The notes under the pieces were generated by a model. The model did no database searches. It saw only the letters and a program-made list of their open reading frames with translations, and had not been told where the DNA came from. A program made the position numbers and the translations under genes. From positions 817,104 to 881,103 of the forward strand of contig NZ_JABXWR010000001.1 of the NCBI RefSeq assembly GCF_013377755.1: a stretch of 64,000 bases of DNA. Reading direction: 5' to 3'. This stretch comes from Methanofollis tationis. GTDB lineage: Archaea; Halobacteriota; Methanomicrobia; Methanomicrobiales; Methanofollaceae. This document shows positions 1-8,549 of the stretch, in pieces. Every line of letters starts with the position of its first letter. The stretch's first letter is position 1.

Positions 1-414
1 GCAATCGATGAACGGCCGGTCGGCATGACGCTGCTGCGCGCCGAAAGGCGGGTTCATGACGACCGTGTCGAACGAGTCGGTCCGCAGGGGAAAAGCCGGG
101 CCGACCTCGCCGCGGATCAGGGCCACCTCGATATCGAGGGAGCGCGCGTTCTCCTGCGCCACCCTGAGGGCCCCGCGGTCGCAATCGATCCCGGCGACCA
201 TGGCAGCGTCCAGAAGCCTCGCACCGCAGGCGAGGATGCCGGTGCCGCACCCGAGGTCGAGCACCCGTTTCCCCTCGATCGCCCCTTCACCCGCCGCATG
301 AAAGAGCAGGCGGGCGGCGACCTCGGCCGGCGTTGCATACTGCTCCAGGGCCGGTTTGGGAGAGGGAAAACCGGAAAGTTTCTGGAGGGTCATCTCAAGG
401 TGCCGCAGGCGCAT
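1..414 (-). CDS. METTL5-family rRNA/DNA methyltransferase, C-terminal part beyond window edge
   Basis: The visible 138 codons form the N-terminal half of a small class I SAM-dependent methyltransferase. The SAM-binding motif I reads VLDLGCGTGILACGA. The catalytic motif NPPFG lies near the window edge (VVMNPPFGAQ), which is the signature of N6-adenine or N5-glutamine methyltransferases. The opening MRLRHLEMTLQ and the PALEQYATP segment are typical of the archaeal METTL5-like family, whose eukaryotic member methylates A1832 of 18S rRNA. The frame stays open upstream of the chosen ATG at 412-414, but the family alignment I remember begins at about this point. It lies 47 nt after the frameshifted gene and is probably the last visible gene of the ppsA operon. 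The C-terminus is cut by the window start. Confidence 0.85.
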   Translation of the reverse strand, partial: MRLRHLEMTLQKLSGFPSPKPALEQYATPAEVAARLLFHAAGEGAIEGKRVLDLGCGTGILACGARLLDAAMVAGIDCDRGALRVAQENARSLDIEVALIRGEVGPAFPLRTDSFDTVVMNPPFGAQQRHADRPFIDC

Positions 415-461
415 GTCTGCAGAATACTTGGGAGGAGAGAGGGATGAACGTGCCGGAGAGA

Positions 462-870
462 TCAGCCCTGAGAGCACGCCAGCCGGCAGTATATCCCGTT
501 ATATTCGATGACCGCCGGAACGGCGGTGCCGTTCGCCTGCCGCACAAACATGTACGTCCACCACAGGGCCTGGTCCTCTTCCCCATTGAGGACGATTGCA
601 CTCCAGTCGTCTCCTGGAGGCGGGAGAAAGAAGAGAGAGGTGGGGCGGCGCACCTTCTTTTCCTCCACCACAAGGTCAAAGAGTGCAGGATGCGCGCCGA
701 AATCCTCTGCGGTGAGGTGGACGAGAACATATTGGCCTCCAGGCGCAGAGGCGCCGGGTATCACACCGATATATCCCGACGACCCTGCGACAGTCGAGAA
801 GAAAAAAAAGAGCGGAGAACCCGGCGACGGCAACGAGAAAGATGAGGGCGCACCTGAGTCTCCTGTTCAT
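462..870 (-). pseudogene. Small exported/membrane-anchored protein interrupted by a +1 frameshift in a T8 tract
   Basis: Two overlapping minus-strand frames make sense only when joined. The first starts at ATG 870 behind a GAGGT ribosome site and encodes a classic signal/anchor (MNRRLRCALIFLVAVAGFSA) before drifting into Arg/Cys-rich nonsense. The second, from 833 to 462, has ordinary protein composition (for example GGQYVLVHLTAEDFGAHPAL) but only a TTG start with no ribosome site. The frames cross at a homopolymer of eight A on the plus strand (802-809). Removing one base gives a continuous protein of about 135 residues with an N-terminal hydrophobic segment. No family is recognised. It sits between dph2 and the methyltransferase gene in the same operon. 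It could be a real inactivation, programmed slippage, or a sequencing error. Confidence 0.6.
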
Positions 871-909
871 GACAGGACCTCGCCTTCGGGATCGAAATAC
901 CTTCCTCTT

Positions 910-1863
910 TTAGATCTCGTCGATGGCGTAGTCCTCCCACGCCCGCACCCCGCAGAGGATCTCGAACTCCTGCGGGGTGAGGAGGGGCACCGGGAAGCGG
1001 ACCTGATCGTCGTAGGCAAGGCGCGGGCAGGCAGTGTTCACGTAGGCCCCGCAGCCGAAGTTGGTCATCTCGGCGGCGGTCACCTCCCGCATCGTGATCA
1101 CCACTGCCCGTTCCGAGAGGGCTAAAAGGCGCTCTGCAAGGGCGGGGCGTGCCTGCCCGCTCTTGGTGGAGAGGAGGATCCCGAACGATTCGGCCCCGCG
1201 TGCGCGCTCGATCAGGGCGAAACGTCGGCGAAGAAGACGGTCGGCAGAGACCTCCTGCACGTCGCCGGTATAGGGATCGAGGGCGATGACCCGCCTTTGA
1301 GTCGCCATCTGGACACCGATCGGGTGGAAGACGCCGGTGCCGACGTAGAGGATCTCGGGGGCGGTGAGGGCCCGGGCATTTGCATAGCTGCACCCGAGCA
1401 CCTGGCCGGCGAGAGGGGTGCGCCCGCCCTCGTCTGCCACTTCGGTGGCGATCCCGTACTCCCCCAGAACGGCGGCGACCCCCTCGAGGAGGTGGGCGTG
1501 CTGGACCGTGGTGACCAGGCCGACGGTCGGTCCGGTCAGCAACGGGACGGCAGCCGCCACCACCGCCGGGTCGAAGTCGAAGGGAAGGTGCTCGAAGAGC
1601 ACACCCTCCCGCTCGTCGACCGGGGCGTGGCCGATATGGACGAGGAGGTCGGCACCGGTGAGGGCGACGGCGTCGAGGGAGAGGTCGCAGGAGCCGTAAC
1701 AGGGGTCTCCGGCGACCGCCGCCACCTCGATGCCTTCGGCTCTGAGCGCCCGTACAAGGGGGACAGCCTGCCGTTTCAGCCCGTCCGGGATCTGGAGGAC
1801 GATCCTCCGGGCGCCGGTCTGCCTGATCCGCTCAGCAAGTTCACCTGAAGGTATCGACGACAT
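910..1863 (-). CDS. dph2: Diphthamide biosynthesis enzyme Dph2
   Basis: Dph2 is a non-canonical radical SAM [4Fe-4S] enzyme that transfers the 3-amino-3-carboxypropyl group of SAM to a histidine of elongation factor 2, the first step of diphthamide synthesis. The protein is about 317 residues. The three cluster-ligand cysteines of the archaeal family are visible in their usual settings: [11 protein letters not shown] in domain 1, VLGCSYANA in domain 2 and [13 protein letters not shown] in domain 3. The reading frame extends further upstream, but the ATG at 1863 (MSSIPSGEL) is preferred because AGGGGT precedes it and the extension is not family-like. The start overlaps the end of the phosphoribosyltransferase gene by 23 nt, so translational coupling is likely. 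Confidence 0.93.
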   Translation of the reverse strand: MSSIPSGELAERIRQTGARRIVLQIPDGLKRQAVPLVRALRAEGIEVAAVAGDPCYGSCDLSLDAVALTGADLLVHIGHAPVDEREGVLFEHLPFDFDPAVVAAAVPLLTGPTVGLVTTVQHAHLLEGVAAVLGEYGIATEVADEGGRTPLAGQVLGCSYANARALTAPEILYVGTGVFHPIGVQMATQRRVIALDPYTGDVQEVSADRLLRRRFALIERARGAESFGILLSTKSGQARPALAERLLALSERAVVITMREVTAAEMTNFGCGAYVNTACPRLAYDDQVRFPVPLLTPQEFEILCGVRAWEDYAIDEI

Positions 1864-2392
1864 GGACCCCTTTTTCATCGACCTCGATGCCGACCAGCGT
1901 CCTGACCGGGCGCCCGACATCAGGGTCGCCGCGCCTGATCACGACACAGATATCGACGACCTCGGCGCCTGCCCGCTCAAGGGCGGCAATGACGGCCTTC
2001 AGCGTGCCGCCGGTGGAGATCACGTCATCGATCACCACGACCCGGTCGCCCTTCTCGATCCCGTTCAGGTAGAGGCGCCCGTTCGAGTAGCCGGTCGACT
2101 GGTCCACGGCGACCTCTCCCGGGAGGGAGTACTGCCGTTTCCGCATGATATTGAGCGGGATGTCGGTGATCATCGAGAGGGCGGTGCCGATATGGATGCC
2201 CATCGCCTCGGCGGTCACGATCTTGTCGACGCCCTGGAGGTCCATTACGCAGACCATGGCGCACGCCACCTCGCGCAGGAGGGAGGGCTCAAGGAGAGGG
2301 ACGCCGTCGGTGATCGGGTGGATGAAATAGTTGTATTCTCCCCGCCTGACCATCGGGCAGGACTCCAGCGATGCGATCAGTCTGTTAAGCAT
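1841..2392 (-). CDS. hpt: Hypoxanthine/guanine phosphoribosyltransferase, archaeal Hpt type
   Basis: This enzyme salvages purine bases by joining hypoxanthine or guanine to PRPP. The PRPP-binding loop [13 protein letters not shown] is intact in the C-terminal half, and the archaeal opening [17 protein letters not shown] is present. The start was placed at ATG 2392 ([10 protein letters not shown]), giving about 183 residues, because AGGTGA precedes it and archaeal Hpt proteins begin there. A longer in-frame start at 2443 would run deep into mfnA. The gene overlaps mfnA upstream by 8 nt and dph2 downstream by 23 nt. The family also contains adenine-specific and regulatory members, so the exact base preference is an inference. 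Confidence 0.9.
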   Translation of the reverse strand: MLNRLIASLESCPMVRRGEYNYFIHPITDGVPLLEPSLLREVACAMVCVMDLQGVDKIVTAEAMGIHIGTALSMITDIPLNIMRKRQYSLPGEVAVDQSTGYSNGRLYLNGIEKGDRVVVIDDVISTGGTLKAVIAALERAGAEVVDICVVIRRGDPDVGRPVRTLVGIEVDEKGVHVVDTFR

Positions 2393-3482
2393 GTAGTTCA
2401 CCTGTCTCTCTGAGATATTCTTCGATGACGCTGCGGTGGACATGGGGCATCATGACCATGCGCATATGCCCCCGTCTGGTCCAGGAGACGTGCCATCCAG
2501 GGAGGACCGCACCCCCTTCGAAGGTCGCCACGTTCAGGTCGGGCGTGACCGCACGCCGGTAGCCGAAGGTCTCCATCCCATCGATGAGCCGCGCGGTGTT
2601 CTTCATGCACCCTTCGACAACGGCGCGCATGCCTTCCCTGCCGAGAAACTCGAGCACCGCAAAGGCGCCGACGACCGCACCGCCCGAGCGCGTGCCCGCA
2701 AGGGTGCACTCCTGCTTCACGGTCAGGTAGGGCGTGTCCACGTTGAGGAGGTTGAACCACGAGGGCTCGCGCACCAGCAGGCACCCGCAGGGTATGGTGC
2801 TCATCCCCATCTTGTGCGGATCCACGGCGACGCTCGCAACACCGGGCAGGGAGAAGTCGAAGGGGATCGGCCGTTTCAGGAACGGTATGACAAAACCGCC
2901 GAAGGCGGCGTCCACGTGGAGCGGGATCCCGTGATCATGGGCGATCCCGGCGATCGTAGCGATGGGGTCGACAACGCCGTACTCGGTCGTCCCGGCGATC
3001 CCGACGATGCAGCAGGTATCGGCGTCGAGACGCTCCTGCAGGGCGTCGGGGTCCATCCTGAAGGTCTGATCGCAGGGCACGGTCCGCATCTCGATACAGA
3101 GGATGTCGCAGGCCTTCTCGAAGGAGAAGTGCGCCGACTCAGGGACGACGACGTTGGGGCGGCGCGAGCCCTTCATCTTCCTGAAGATCCTGAGGGCCTG
3201 CAGATTCGATTCGGTCCCGCCCGAGGTGGCGTAGCCGCCGGCCCCCGGGTGGTGAAGGAGGGAACCGACCCGCTCCACCAGCAGGCTCTCAACCGAAGCG
3301 GCACCCCTGAAGAGGCCGGGATCGCCGAGATTCGCCTCGATGAACATCTGGTGCGCCCGCACCGCAACGGGGTGAGGGAGTGTGCACATCGAGCTGAGCA
3401 CATGATGGTAGCGGGAGTCCTCCCCTTTTTTAAGGGAGAGGAAGGAAAAAAGTTCCTCTTCAGAGATACCGGATTCACGCAT
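2385..3482 (-). CDS. mfnA: L-tyrosine decarboxylase (methanofuran biosynthesis) / aspartate decarboxylase
   Basis: MfnA is a PLP-dependent group II decarboxylase. It makes tyramine from tyrosine for methanofuran and, in some archaea, beta-alanine from aspartate for coenzyme A. The 365-residue protein shows the PLP-binding lysine in [12 protein letters not shown], the substrate-pocket segment [13 protein letters not shown], and the glycine-rich [11 protein letters not shown] loop that contacts the PLP phosphate. It overlaps ppsA by 8 nt and hpt by 8 nt, so all three are one transcript. Methanofuran is the C1 carrier used by the Fwd and Ftr enzymes encoded at the other end of this window. Which of the two decarboxylase activities dominates cannot be told from sequence. 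Confidence 0.93.
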   Translation of the reverse strand: MRESGISEEELFSFLSLKKGEDSRYHHVLSSMCTLPHPVAVRAHQMFIEANLGDPGLFRGAASVESLLVERVGSLLHHPGAGGYATSGGTESNLQALRIFRKMKGSRRPNVVVPESAHFSFEKACDILCIEMRTVPCDQTFRMDPDALQERLDADTCCIVGIAGTTEYGVVDPIATIAGIAHDHGIPLHVDAAFGGFVIPFLKRPIPFDFSLPGVASVAVDPHKMGMSTIPCGCLLVREPSWFNLLNVDTPYLTVKQECTLAGTRSGGAVVGAFAVLEFLGREGMRAVVEGCMKNTARLIDGMETFGYRRAVTPDLNVATFEGGAVLPGWHVSWTRRGHMRMVMMPHVHRSVIEEYLRETGELHA

Positions 3483-5766
3483 TTTTAAGTCTCACAGCGT
3501 CGAGGATCATCCTCTTTTCGGTCCGCGCCGCCGTCTCCCTGATCTTCTGGATGGCGTCGATGTTTGCCGAAACACTCGTGATACCGTTTTCAATGAGCCA
3601 TTCCACCATCTTCGGGTCTGAACCCGCCTGGCCGCAGATGGAGCACTCGACCCCATACTGGCGGCAGACGGCGATGGCGTCCCTGATCAGTTTGAGCACG
3701 GCCGGGTGTTTGGGCCTGTACATCGAGGAGACGAGTTCGTTGTTCCGGTCGATGGCAAGGGTGTACTGGATCAGGTCGTTTGTCCCGAAGGAGGCAAACG
3801 AGATGCCAGCCTTGCAGAAGTCTTCGATCAGGATCGCCGAAGAGGGGATCTCGACCATGATGCCGAGTTCGACGGCGTCCACGTCCACACCCCACCCGGC
3901 GATGAGCGCCTTTGCCTTCAGGAACTCGTCGGGGTGACCGACCAGCGGGAACATCAGCCCGAGGTTGTCATAGCCCCTGTCCCAGAGACGCTTGAAGACC
4001 TCGATCTGCATCCTGAACTGGTCCGGGCTCTGGAGGTCGCGGCGGATGCCGCGCCAGCCGAGCATCGGGTTGTGCTCGATTGGTTCCGACTCGCCGCCGA
4101 GCATGTTGCGGAACTCGTCGGTCGGTGCGTCGAGCGTCCTGACCCAGACCGGTTTGCCCGGGAAAGCGTCGAGGACGACCTTGATGCCGTTGTAGAGCTC
4201 GGTGATAAACTCCTCTTCTTTGTTCTGGGAGATGTACCAGCCCGGCGTCTTGTTCATGCCCAGGATCATGTGTTCGATCCGCAGGAGACCGACGCCGTCC
4301 GCACCGGTGGCGGCGGCCCTGGCCGCAGCCTCTGCAAGGGAGACGTTCACCTTGATGCTCGTCGCCGTGATGATCGGCGCTGCCGCAATGGCTGCGCCCG
4401 GTGCGGCGGCCGCCATGACAGCGGCAGGGGCCGCGGCCACCGATGCGGCACCCTCGTAGACGATGCCTTTCTCGCCGTCGAGGGTGATGATATCCCCGTC
4501 TTTCAAGGTCTTGGTCGCCTTATTCGTGCCGACGACCGCAGGGGTGCCGAGCTCGCGGGAGACGATCGCCGCGTGGCAGGTCATGCCGCCCTCGTCGGTA
4601 ACGATGCCCGCAACCTTCCGCATGGCCGGGACCATGTCGGGGTTGGTCATCTTTGTCACCAGGATGTCGCCCTCCTTCACCTTCCCCAGGTCTTTGATGT
4701 CGTGAACGATGATCACCGGGCCGCTTGCGACGCCCGGCGATGCGCCGTTGCCTTCGAGAAGGACTGCACCTGTACTCTGGCTTCCCGCACCTTTCGCCTT
4801 TGTGCTCATGCCGATGGTGGTGATCGGCCTGGACTGGAGGATGTAGATCGTGCTGCCGACGATCGCCCACTCGATATCCTGCGGAACATTGTAGTGCTCC
4901 TCAGAGATCTCGGCGAAGGCGGCGAGCCCCTCGACCTCGGCGTCCGAGAGGATCGGTTCGTCCTGCCGGTCTTTCGGGATCTCCACAAGTTCGGTGCCGT
5001 GGTCGCCGACCGGGACGATCATATATTCCTTCTTCGAGATCATCCGGTCGAAGACTTTCTTCAAGCGGCGGTCGTAGACATATTTGTCCGGGGAGACGCT
5101 GCCAGAGACCACCGCCTCACCAAGCCCCCAGGAACCCTCGATGATCGTGAGGGGTTCGCCGGTCACGGGGTGCGACGAGAACATGACGCCGGACTTTTCA
5201 GAACGGATCAACTGCTGGACGACGACCGCGATATTGACGGTCCGGTCGTCAAAGCCCTGTTTTGCCCGGTAATAGATGGCGCGGGCGCCGTATAGAGAGG
5301 CCCAGCACATCTGCACCGCCTCAACGACCGCCGCATCGCCTCTGATGTTCAGATACGTCTCCTGCTGTCCGGCGAAACTGGCATCAGGAAGGTCTTCTGC
5401 CGTGGCACTGGAACGGACGGCGACGACCATGTTGTCCGGCCCCATCTTCCCGTATGCCTGGATGATCTCCTCCCTGATATCGTCGGGCATCTTCGCGTCG
5501 AGGACCAGGTTTTTGACATTCCTGGAAACGTCTTCGAGTTCCTCGCTGTTTTCGACGTCGACATCGGTGAGCAGGTCAAAGAGGGAGTCTTCAAGTCCGG
5601 TCTGGACAAGAAACTTTCTGAAGGCCTGGGCGGTCACCACAAATGCTTTCGGCACAGGCAGCCCGACAGACGCCATTTCACCGAGGGAGGCACCTTTTCC
5701 CCCGACCAGAGGGATATCATCCTTTGAAATCGCTTCGAGCCACAAAATGTTGGGCATTTCGGTCAT
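3475..5766 (-). CDS. ppsA: Phosphoenolpyruvate synthase with Ala-rich interdomain linker
   Basis: PEP synthase converts pyruvate plus ATP to PEP, AMP and phosphate, the entry to gluconeogenesis in methanogens fixing CO2. The 763-residue protein has the N-terminal ATP-grasp nucleotide-binding domain (VGGKGASLGEM, residues 22-32; VRSSATAEDLPDASFAGQQ about 117-135), the phosphohistidine domain with His398 in GGMTCHAAIVSREL, and the C-terminal PEP/pyruvate TIM barrel (FGTNDLIQYTLAIDRN and SICGQAGSDP). Residues 440-464 are unusually rich in alanine and proline between the swivelling His domain and the barrel. It is the first gene of the operon and has its own TATA-containing upstream region divergent from serA. 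GGTGG precedes the ATG. Confidence 0.96.
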   Translation of the reverse strand: MTEMPNILWLEAISKDDIPLVGGKGASLGEMASVGLPVPKAFVVTAQAFRKFLVQTGLEDSLFDLLTDVDVENSEELEDVSRNVKNLVLDAKMPDDIREEIIQAYGKMGPDNMVVAVRSSATAEDLPDASFAGQQETYLNIRGDAAVVEAVQMCWASLYGARAIYYRAKQGFDDRTVNIAVVVQQLIRSEKSGVMFSSHPVTGEPLTIIEGSWGLGEAVVSGSVSPDKYVYDRRLKKVFDRMISKKEYMIVPVGDHGTELVEIPKDRQDEPILSDAEVEGLAAFAEISEEHYNVPQDIEWAIVGSTIYILQSRPITTIGMSTKAKGAGSQSTGAVLLEGNGASPGVASGPVIIVHDIKDLGKVKEGDILVTKMTNPDMVPAMRKVAGIVTDEGGMTCHAAIVSRELGTPAVVGTNKATKTLKDGDIITLDGEKGIVYEGAASVAAAPAAVMAAAAPGAAIAAAPIITATSIKVNVSLAEAAARAAATGADGVGLLRIEHMILGMNKTPGWYISQNKEEEFITELYNGIKVVLDAFPGKPVWVRTLDAPTDEFRNMLGGESEPIEHNPMLGWRGIRRDLQSPDQFRMQIEVFKRLWDRGYDNLGLMFPLVGHPDEFLKAKALIAGWGVDVDAVELGIMVEIPSSAILIEDFCKAGISFASFGTNDLIQYTLAIDRNNELVSSMYRPKHPAVLKLIRDAIAVCRQYGVECSICGQAGSDPKMVEWLIENGITSVSANIDAIQKIRETAARTEKRMILDAVRLKNA

Positions 5767-6003
5767 TATCGCACCACCTATATGATACGCCTGACGAATA
5801 TTATAGATTTCCCTTTTATGGTTTCTCCCCCGCCGCCGGGAGGATGCAGGTGGTAAAAGTATGGGCGAACGGACCTGTTCAGGGCAGACAATACCAAAAG
5901 TATTTTATAATTGATCCAACCATTCGCTGCCCTTTCGAACAGAGCAGACCGAACATAAAAAAACATGAATACCTGCAGGGTTCCATACACTATGGGGTTT
6001 AGA
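5767..6003. promoter_or_regulatory. Divergent ppsA/serA control region
   Basis: For ppsA (minus), a TATA-like element lies at about 5802-5812, 36-46 nt before the ATG, and a GGTGG ribosome site follows. For serA (plus), the box TTTTATAAT lies at about 5903-5911, predicting a start of transcription near 5935 and an untranslated leader of roughly 60-70 nt. I see no strong operator palindrome between them. Confidence 0.5.
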
Positions 6004-7587
6004 TTGAAATTCAAAGTCCTTGTCAGCGATCCGCTGGCTGAAGAAGGCATAGAGATCCTCAGGGAGACGTGCGACGTCGACGTCCGCACAGATCTCACCG
6101 AAGAGCAGTTGATCGATGTCATCAAGGATTATGACGCAATCCTGGTCAGGAGCGGAACCGAGGTCACGGCGGCGGTGATCGAAGCAGGAACGAACCTGAA
6201 GTTTATCGGGCGCGCAGGGGCCGGCGTCGACAATATCGATACCGAGGCCGCAACCCGCCGCGGCATCCCGGTGGCGAACGCCCCCTCGGGAAACACGATG
6301 GCGGCGACCGAGCACACGATCGCCATGATGCTCTCGATGGCCAGGAACATCCCGCAGGCGACGGCGTCCCTGAAGAAGAAGGAGTGGAAGCGCTCGAAGT
6401 TCATGGGGGTCGAACTGAACGAGAAGACCCTCGGGATCATGGGCCTCGGGCGGATCGGCCGGGAGATTGCGAAGCGGGTGATCGCCATGGACATGAAGGT
6501 GGTGGGCTACGATCCCTTCATCACCAAGGAGAACGCCGCCCAGATGGGGGTCGAGCTGATGGATGCGGACGAGCTGGTGAAGGTCGCCGATTTCATCACG
6601 GTGCACACCCCGCTGACGCCTGAGACAAAGCACCTGATCAACGCGGCGCGGATCGCCACGATGAAGGACGGCGTCAGGCTGATCAACTGCGCTCGCGGCG
6701 GGATCATCGACGAGAAAGCGATGTACGACGGCCTGGTCTCCGGGAAGATCGCGGGCGCTGCCCTCGACGTCTTTGAGAACGAACCACCCTTCGATTCGCC
6801 GCTGCTGACGCTCGACAACGTGATCGTGACCCCGCACCTGGGGGCGAGCACGGTGGAGGCGCAGAAGAACGTCGCCGTCTCGGTCGCAAAGCAGTGCCTT
6901 GCCGTCTTCGCCGGGGAGCCTGCGAAGTACGCGGTGAACGTCCCGATGGTCCCGCCCGACCAGCAGGAACTGATGGAGCCCTACGCCGTCCTCGGCGAGA
7001 AGATGGGCAGGCTGCTCGTCCAGCTCATCGAGGGCAGGATGGAGGCAGTCGAGGTCATCTATGGCGGAGATCTCTCGAAGAACCGCTTCACCCGCTACAT
7101 CACCCGTAGCATCCTGAAAGGGCTGCTCGACCCGATCCTGCGCGAGCCGGTGAACTTCGTGAACGCGGAGTATGTCACCAGGGAGCGGGGGATCAGGGTT
7201 GCAGAAACCGTCACCGAGGCGGCGCAGGGCTTTAAGAACCTGATCACCCTCAGGGTGAAGACTGACACGATGGAAGAGACCGTATCCGGCACCGTCTTCT
7301 CGAAGGACCGGATCAGGATCACCTCGATCGGCGGCTACACGATGGACATGGTTCCGGAGGGGCGCGTGATCATCTCCCGCCACCTCGACAAGCCCGGCGT
7401 GATCGGGAGGGCGTCCACGATCCTGGGCGAGGCCGAGATCAACATCGCCGGCATGCAGGTCGGCCGGGTCAAGCGCGGCGAGGAGGCAATCATGGTCCTG
7501 AACGTGGACGCCGAGGTTCCCCAGGCGGTCATGGAAGAGATCAGGACGAAGGTCGGGATCTTCTCCGCAAAGTTTGCAAAACTCTGA
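6004..7587 (+). CDS. serA: D-3-phosphoglycerate dehydrogenase
   Basis: SerA oxidises 3-phosphoglycerate to 3-phosphohydroxypyruvate with NAD, opening serine biosynthesis. It is the long form, about 527 residues. The N-terminal D-2-hydroxyacid dehydrogenase core carries the Rossmann motif GLGRIGREIAKRV and the catalytic segments NCARGGIIDE and VTPHLGAST. An intervening ASB-type domain follows, then a C-terminal ACT domain (RVIISRHLDKPGVIGRASTIL) that usually binds serine for feedback inhibition. The start is uncertain. A TTG at 6004 (LKFKVLVSDPLAEEG) behind GGGGT matches the family's N-terminus and length, while ATGs at 5992 and 5965 are also in frame. Confidence 0.93.
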   Translation: MKFKVLVSDPLAEEGIEILRETCDVDVRTDLTEEQLIDVIKDYDAILVRSGTEVTAAVIEAGTNLKFIGRAGAGVDNIDTEAATRRGIPVANAPSGNTMAATEHTIAMMLSMARNIPQATASLKKKEWKRSKFMGVELNEKTLGIMGLGRIGREIAKRVIAMDMKVVGYDPFITKENAAQMGVELMDADELVKVADFITVHTPLTPETKHLINAARIATMKDGVRLINCARGGIIDEKAMYDGLVSGKIAGAALDVFENEPPFDSPLLTLDNVIVTPHLGASTVEAQKNVAVSVAKQCLAVFAGEPAKYAVNVPMVPPDQQELMEPYAVLGEKMGRLLVQLIEGRMEAVEVIYGGDLSKNRFTRYITRSILKGLLDPILREPVNFVNAEYVTRERGIRVAETVTEAAQGFKNLITLRVKTDTMEETVSGTVFSKDRIRITSIGGYTMDMVPEGRVIISRHLDKPGVIGRASTILGEAEINIAGMQVGRVKRGEEAIMVLNVDAEVPQAVMEEIRTKVGIFSAKFAKL

Positions 7588-7601
7588 TCCGATCGTGTGC
7601 G

Positions 7602-7630
7602 CGTGGGGATTGCACCCACGTACCCTTTTT
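7602..7630 (+). terminator. serA terminator hairpin and T-run
   Basis: A perfect 6-bp stem (CGTGGG at 7602-7607, CCCACG at 7615-7620) with a 7-nt loop is followed by TTTTT at 7626-7630, directly after the serA stop codon. Confidence 0.55.
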
Positions 7631-7651
7631 ATTCAGAAAACACCGCCACCA

Positions 7652-7690
7652 ACAACATTTATATCAAACAACGTTCAACATATAGAGAGT
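7652..7690 (+). promoter_or_regulatory. Promoter of tRNA-Val
   Basis: A strong TATA box, TTTATAT at 7658-7664, lies about 48 nt upstream of the mature tRNA. Transcription is expected to begin near 7686, leaving a short 5' leader for RNase P. Confidence 0.6.
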
Positions 7691-7708
7691 CTGAGTATCA
7701 GACAGCAA

Positions 7709-7782
7709 GGGCTCGTGGTCTAGCTGGCTATGACGTCGCCTTGACATGGCGGAGGTCCTGAGTTCGAATCTCAGCGGGCCCA
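7709..7782 (+). tRNA. tRNA-Val(GAC)
   Basis: The 74-nt sequence folds into a complete cloverleaf. The acceptor stem GGGCTCG pairs with CGGGCCC (one G-U), the D arm is GTC/GAC, the anticodon stem TCGCC/GGCGG encloses loop TTGACAT with anticodon GAC, and the T arm CTGAG/CTCAG encloses TTCGAAT. The discriminator is A and no CCA is encoded, as is usual in archaea. No intron is present. A T-rich stretch at 7785-7795 follows and probably terminates transcription. Confidence 0.96.
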
Positions 7783-8024
7783 TACTTCTTTTTCTGTTCC
7801 AAAACGGAACCAATCGGAAATATTACACCCAAAACAAGTGCCATTATAATTCATCGCGGCCATGAATCCTCGATCGATGCCGACCTCACCCCTCGAAACC
7901 ATCGCCACCCCCACCCAGACCAGATAACCGCCATAATCCCCATCCACACCATCCCCGGATCCAGATATCCTATCCATACCACCCAACGATCAAATTTATA
8001 AATCGGTACACATAACCTCAAAAT
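7783..8024. other. Intergenic spacer with leaderless promoter
   Basis: No convincing gene is seen between the tRNA and the small ORF. The composition drops to A/T-rich with repeated ATCC/CCACC tracts. The box TTTATAAAT at 7995-8003 is centred about 26 nt before ATG 8025, the spacing expected for a leaderless archaeal transcript. Confidence 0.5.
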
Positions 8025-8168
8025 ATGTCCAGATCTGGGACAAAAAATATCAAAAACCAGATGAAAGACTGGGAATCGGGCAGCGGACGAAAGCAGTCAT
8101 CTTACAACGATTTCGATGATGAAATCGATTTCGACGACTTCATGGATAAAAGACGCAGAAAGCGGTGA
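8025..8168 (+). CDS. Small highly charged protein, 47 residues, function unknown
   Basis: An ATG at 8025 opens a 47-residue frame ending at TGA 8166-8168. The N-terminal half is Lys/Ser/Gly-rich (MSRSGTKNIKNQMKDWESGS), the middle is strongly acidic and aromatic (NDFDDEIDFDDFMD), and the tail is purely basic (KRRRKR). Support for a real gene is positional: a good TATA box is centred 26 nt before the ATG, giving a leaderless mRNA, and a T-run at about 8231-8238 follows. The acidic/basic pattern could suit a nucleic-acid- or ribosome-associated peptide, but no family is recognised. It is too short for ordinary gene-length cut-offs. Confidence 0.6.
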   Translation: MSRSGTKNIKNQMKDWESGSGRKQSSYNDFDDEIDFDDFMDKRRRKR

Positions 8169-8549
8169 GTCCGGAACATCCACGAGGAAAAAGGCACCTG
8201 CCCTTCCCGGTCCCCGAACCGGATCCATCTGATCTTTTTTTTGCGCGCCCCCGGTCGCCGGGGCCGCGTGCGCGACATCCGAACGCTGATTTCATCCGGC
8301 CGTACCCGGCACTTCCCATAGAGCGTTCGCTCTTTTTTCGACAGATGCGGTGCACGCGAGGACTCCGCACATTTAATATACATCTGTGTATAACAATATA
8401 CAATAATGCAGAGTATGCAGCAAAATAAATCCGACCCTCGGCGCCGCTGGCAGGGCATCACCACATCCACCCCCGCGCACTGGCGCTGGTGACCGCCGCC
8501 CATCTCTGTCCGCACCGCCCGATGAATACCCCCCATACAAGAAGATATC
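8169..8549. promoter_or_regulatory. Intergenic region with ECF promoter and GC-rich leader
   Basis: A T-run near 8231-8238 can end the small-ORF transcript. A TATA-like stretch (TTTAATATAC) lies near 8370-8381, followed by A/T-rich sequence to about 8430. From about 8435 to the ECF start at 8550 the sequence becomes GC-rich. TCACCA (8458-8463) can pair with TGGTGA (8487-8492), so the roughly 140-nt leader may be structured. No known riboswitch core is recognised. Confidence 0.35.

Noticed and set aside
333-845. 170-residue plus-strand frame over the frameshifted gene
   Set aside because: Arg/Glu-rich shadow, while the opposite strand has a signal peptide, ribosome site and protein-like composition.
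3706-5295. 529-residue plus-strand frame opposite ppsA
   Set aside because: Composition is Asp/Arg/His-heavy with no recognisable fold, while the minus-strand frame encodes complete PEP synthase.
5905-7383. 492-residue open frame on the minus strand opposite serA
   Set aside because: Rich in Asp, His and Arg, without domain motifs or ribosome site. It is a frame shadow caused by the high GC content of the clearly genuine serA.
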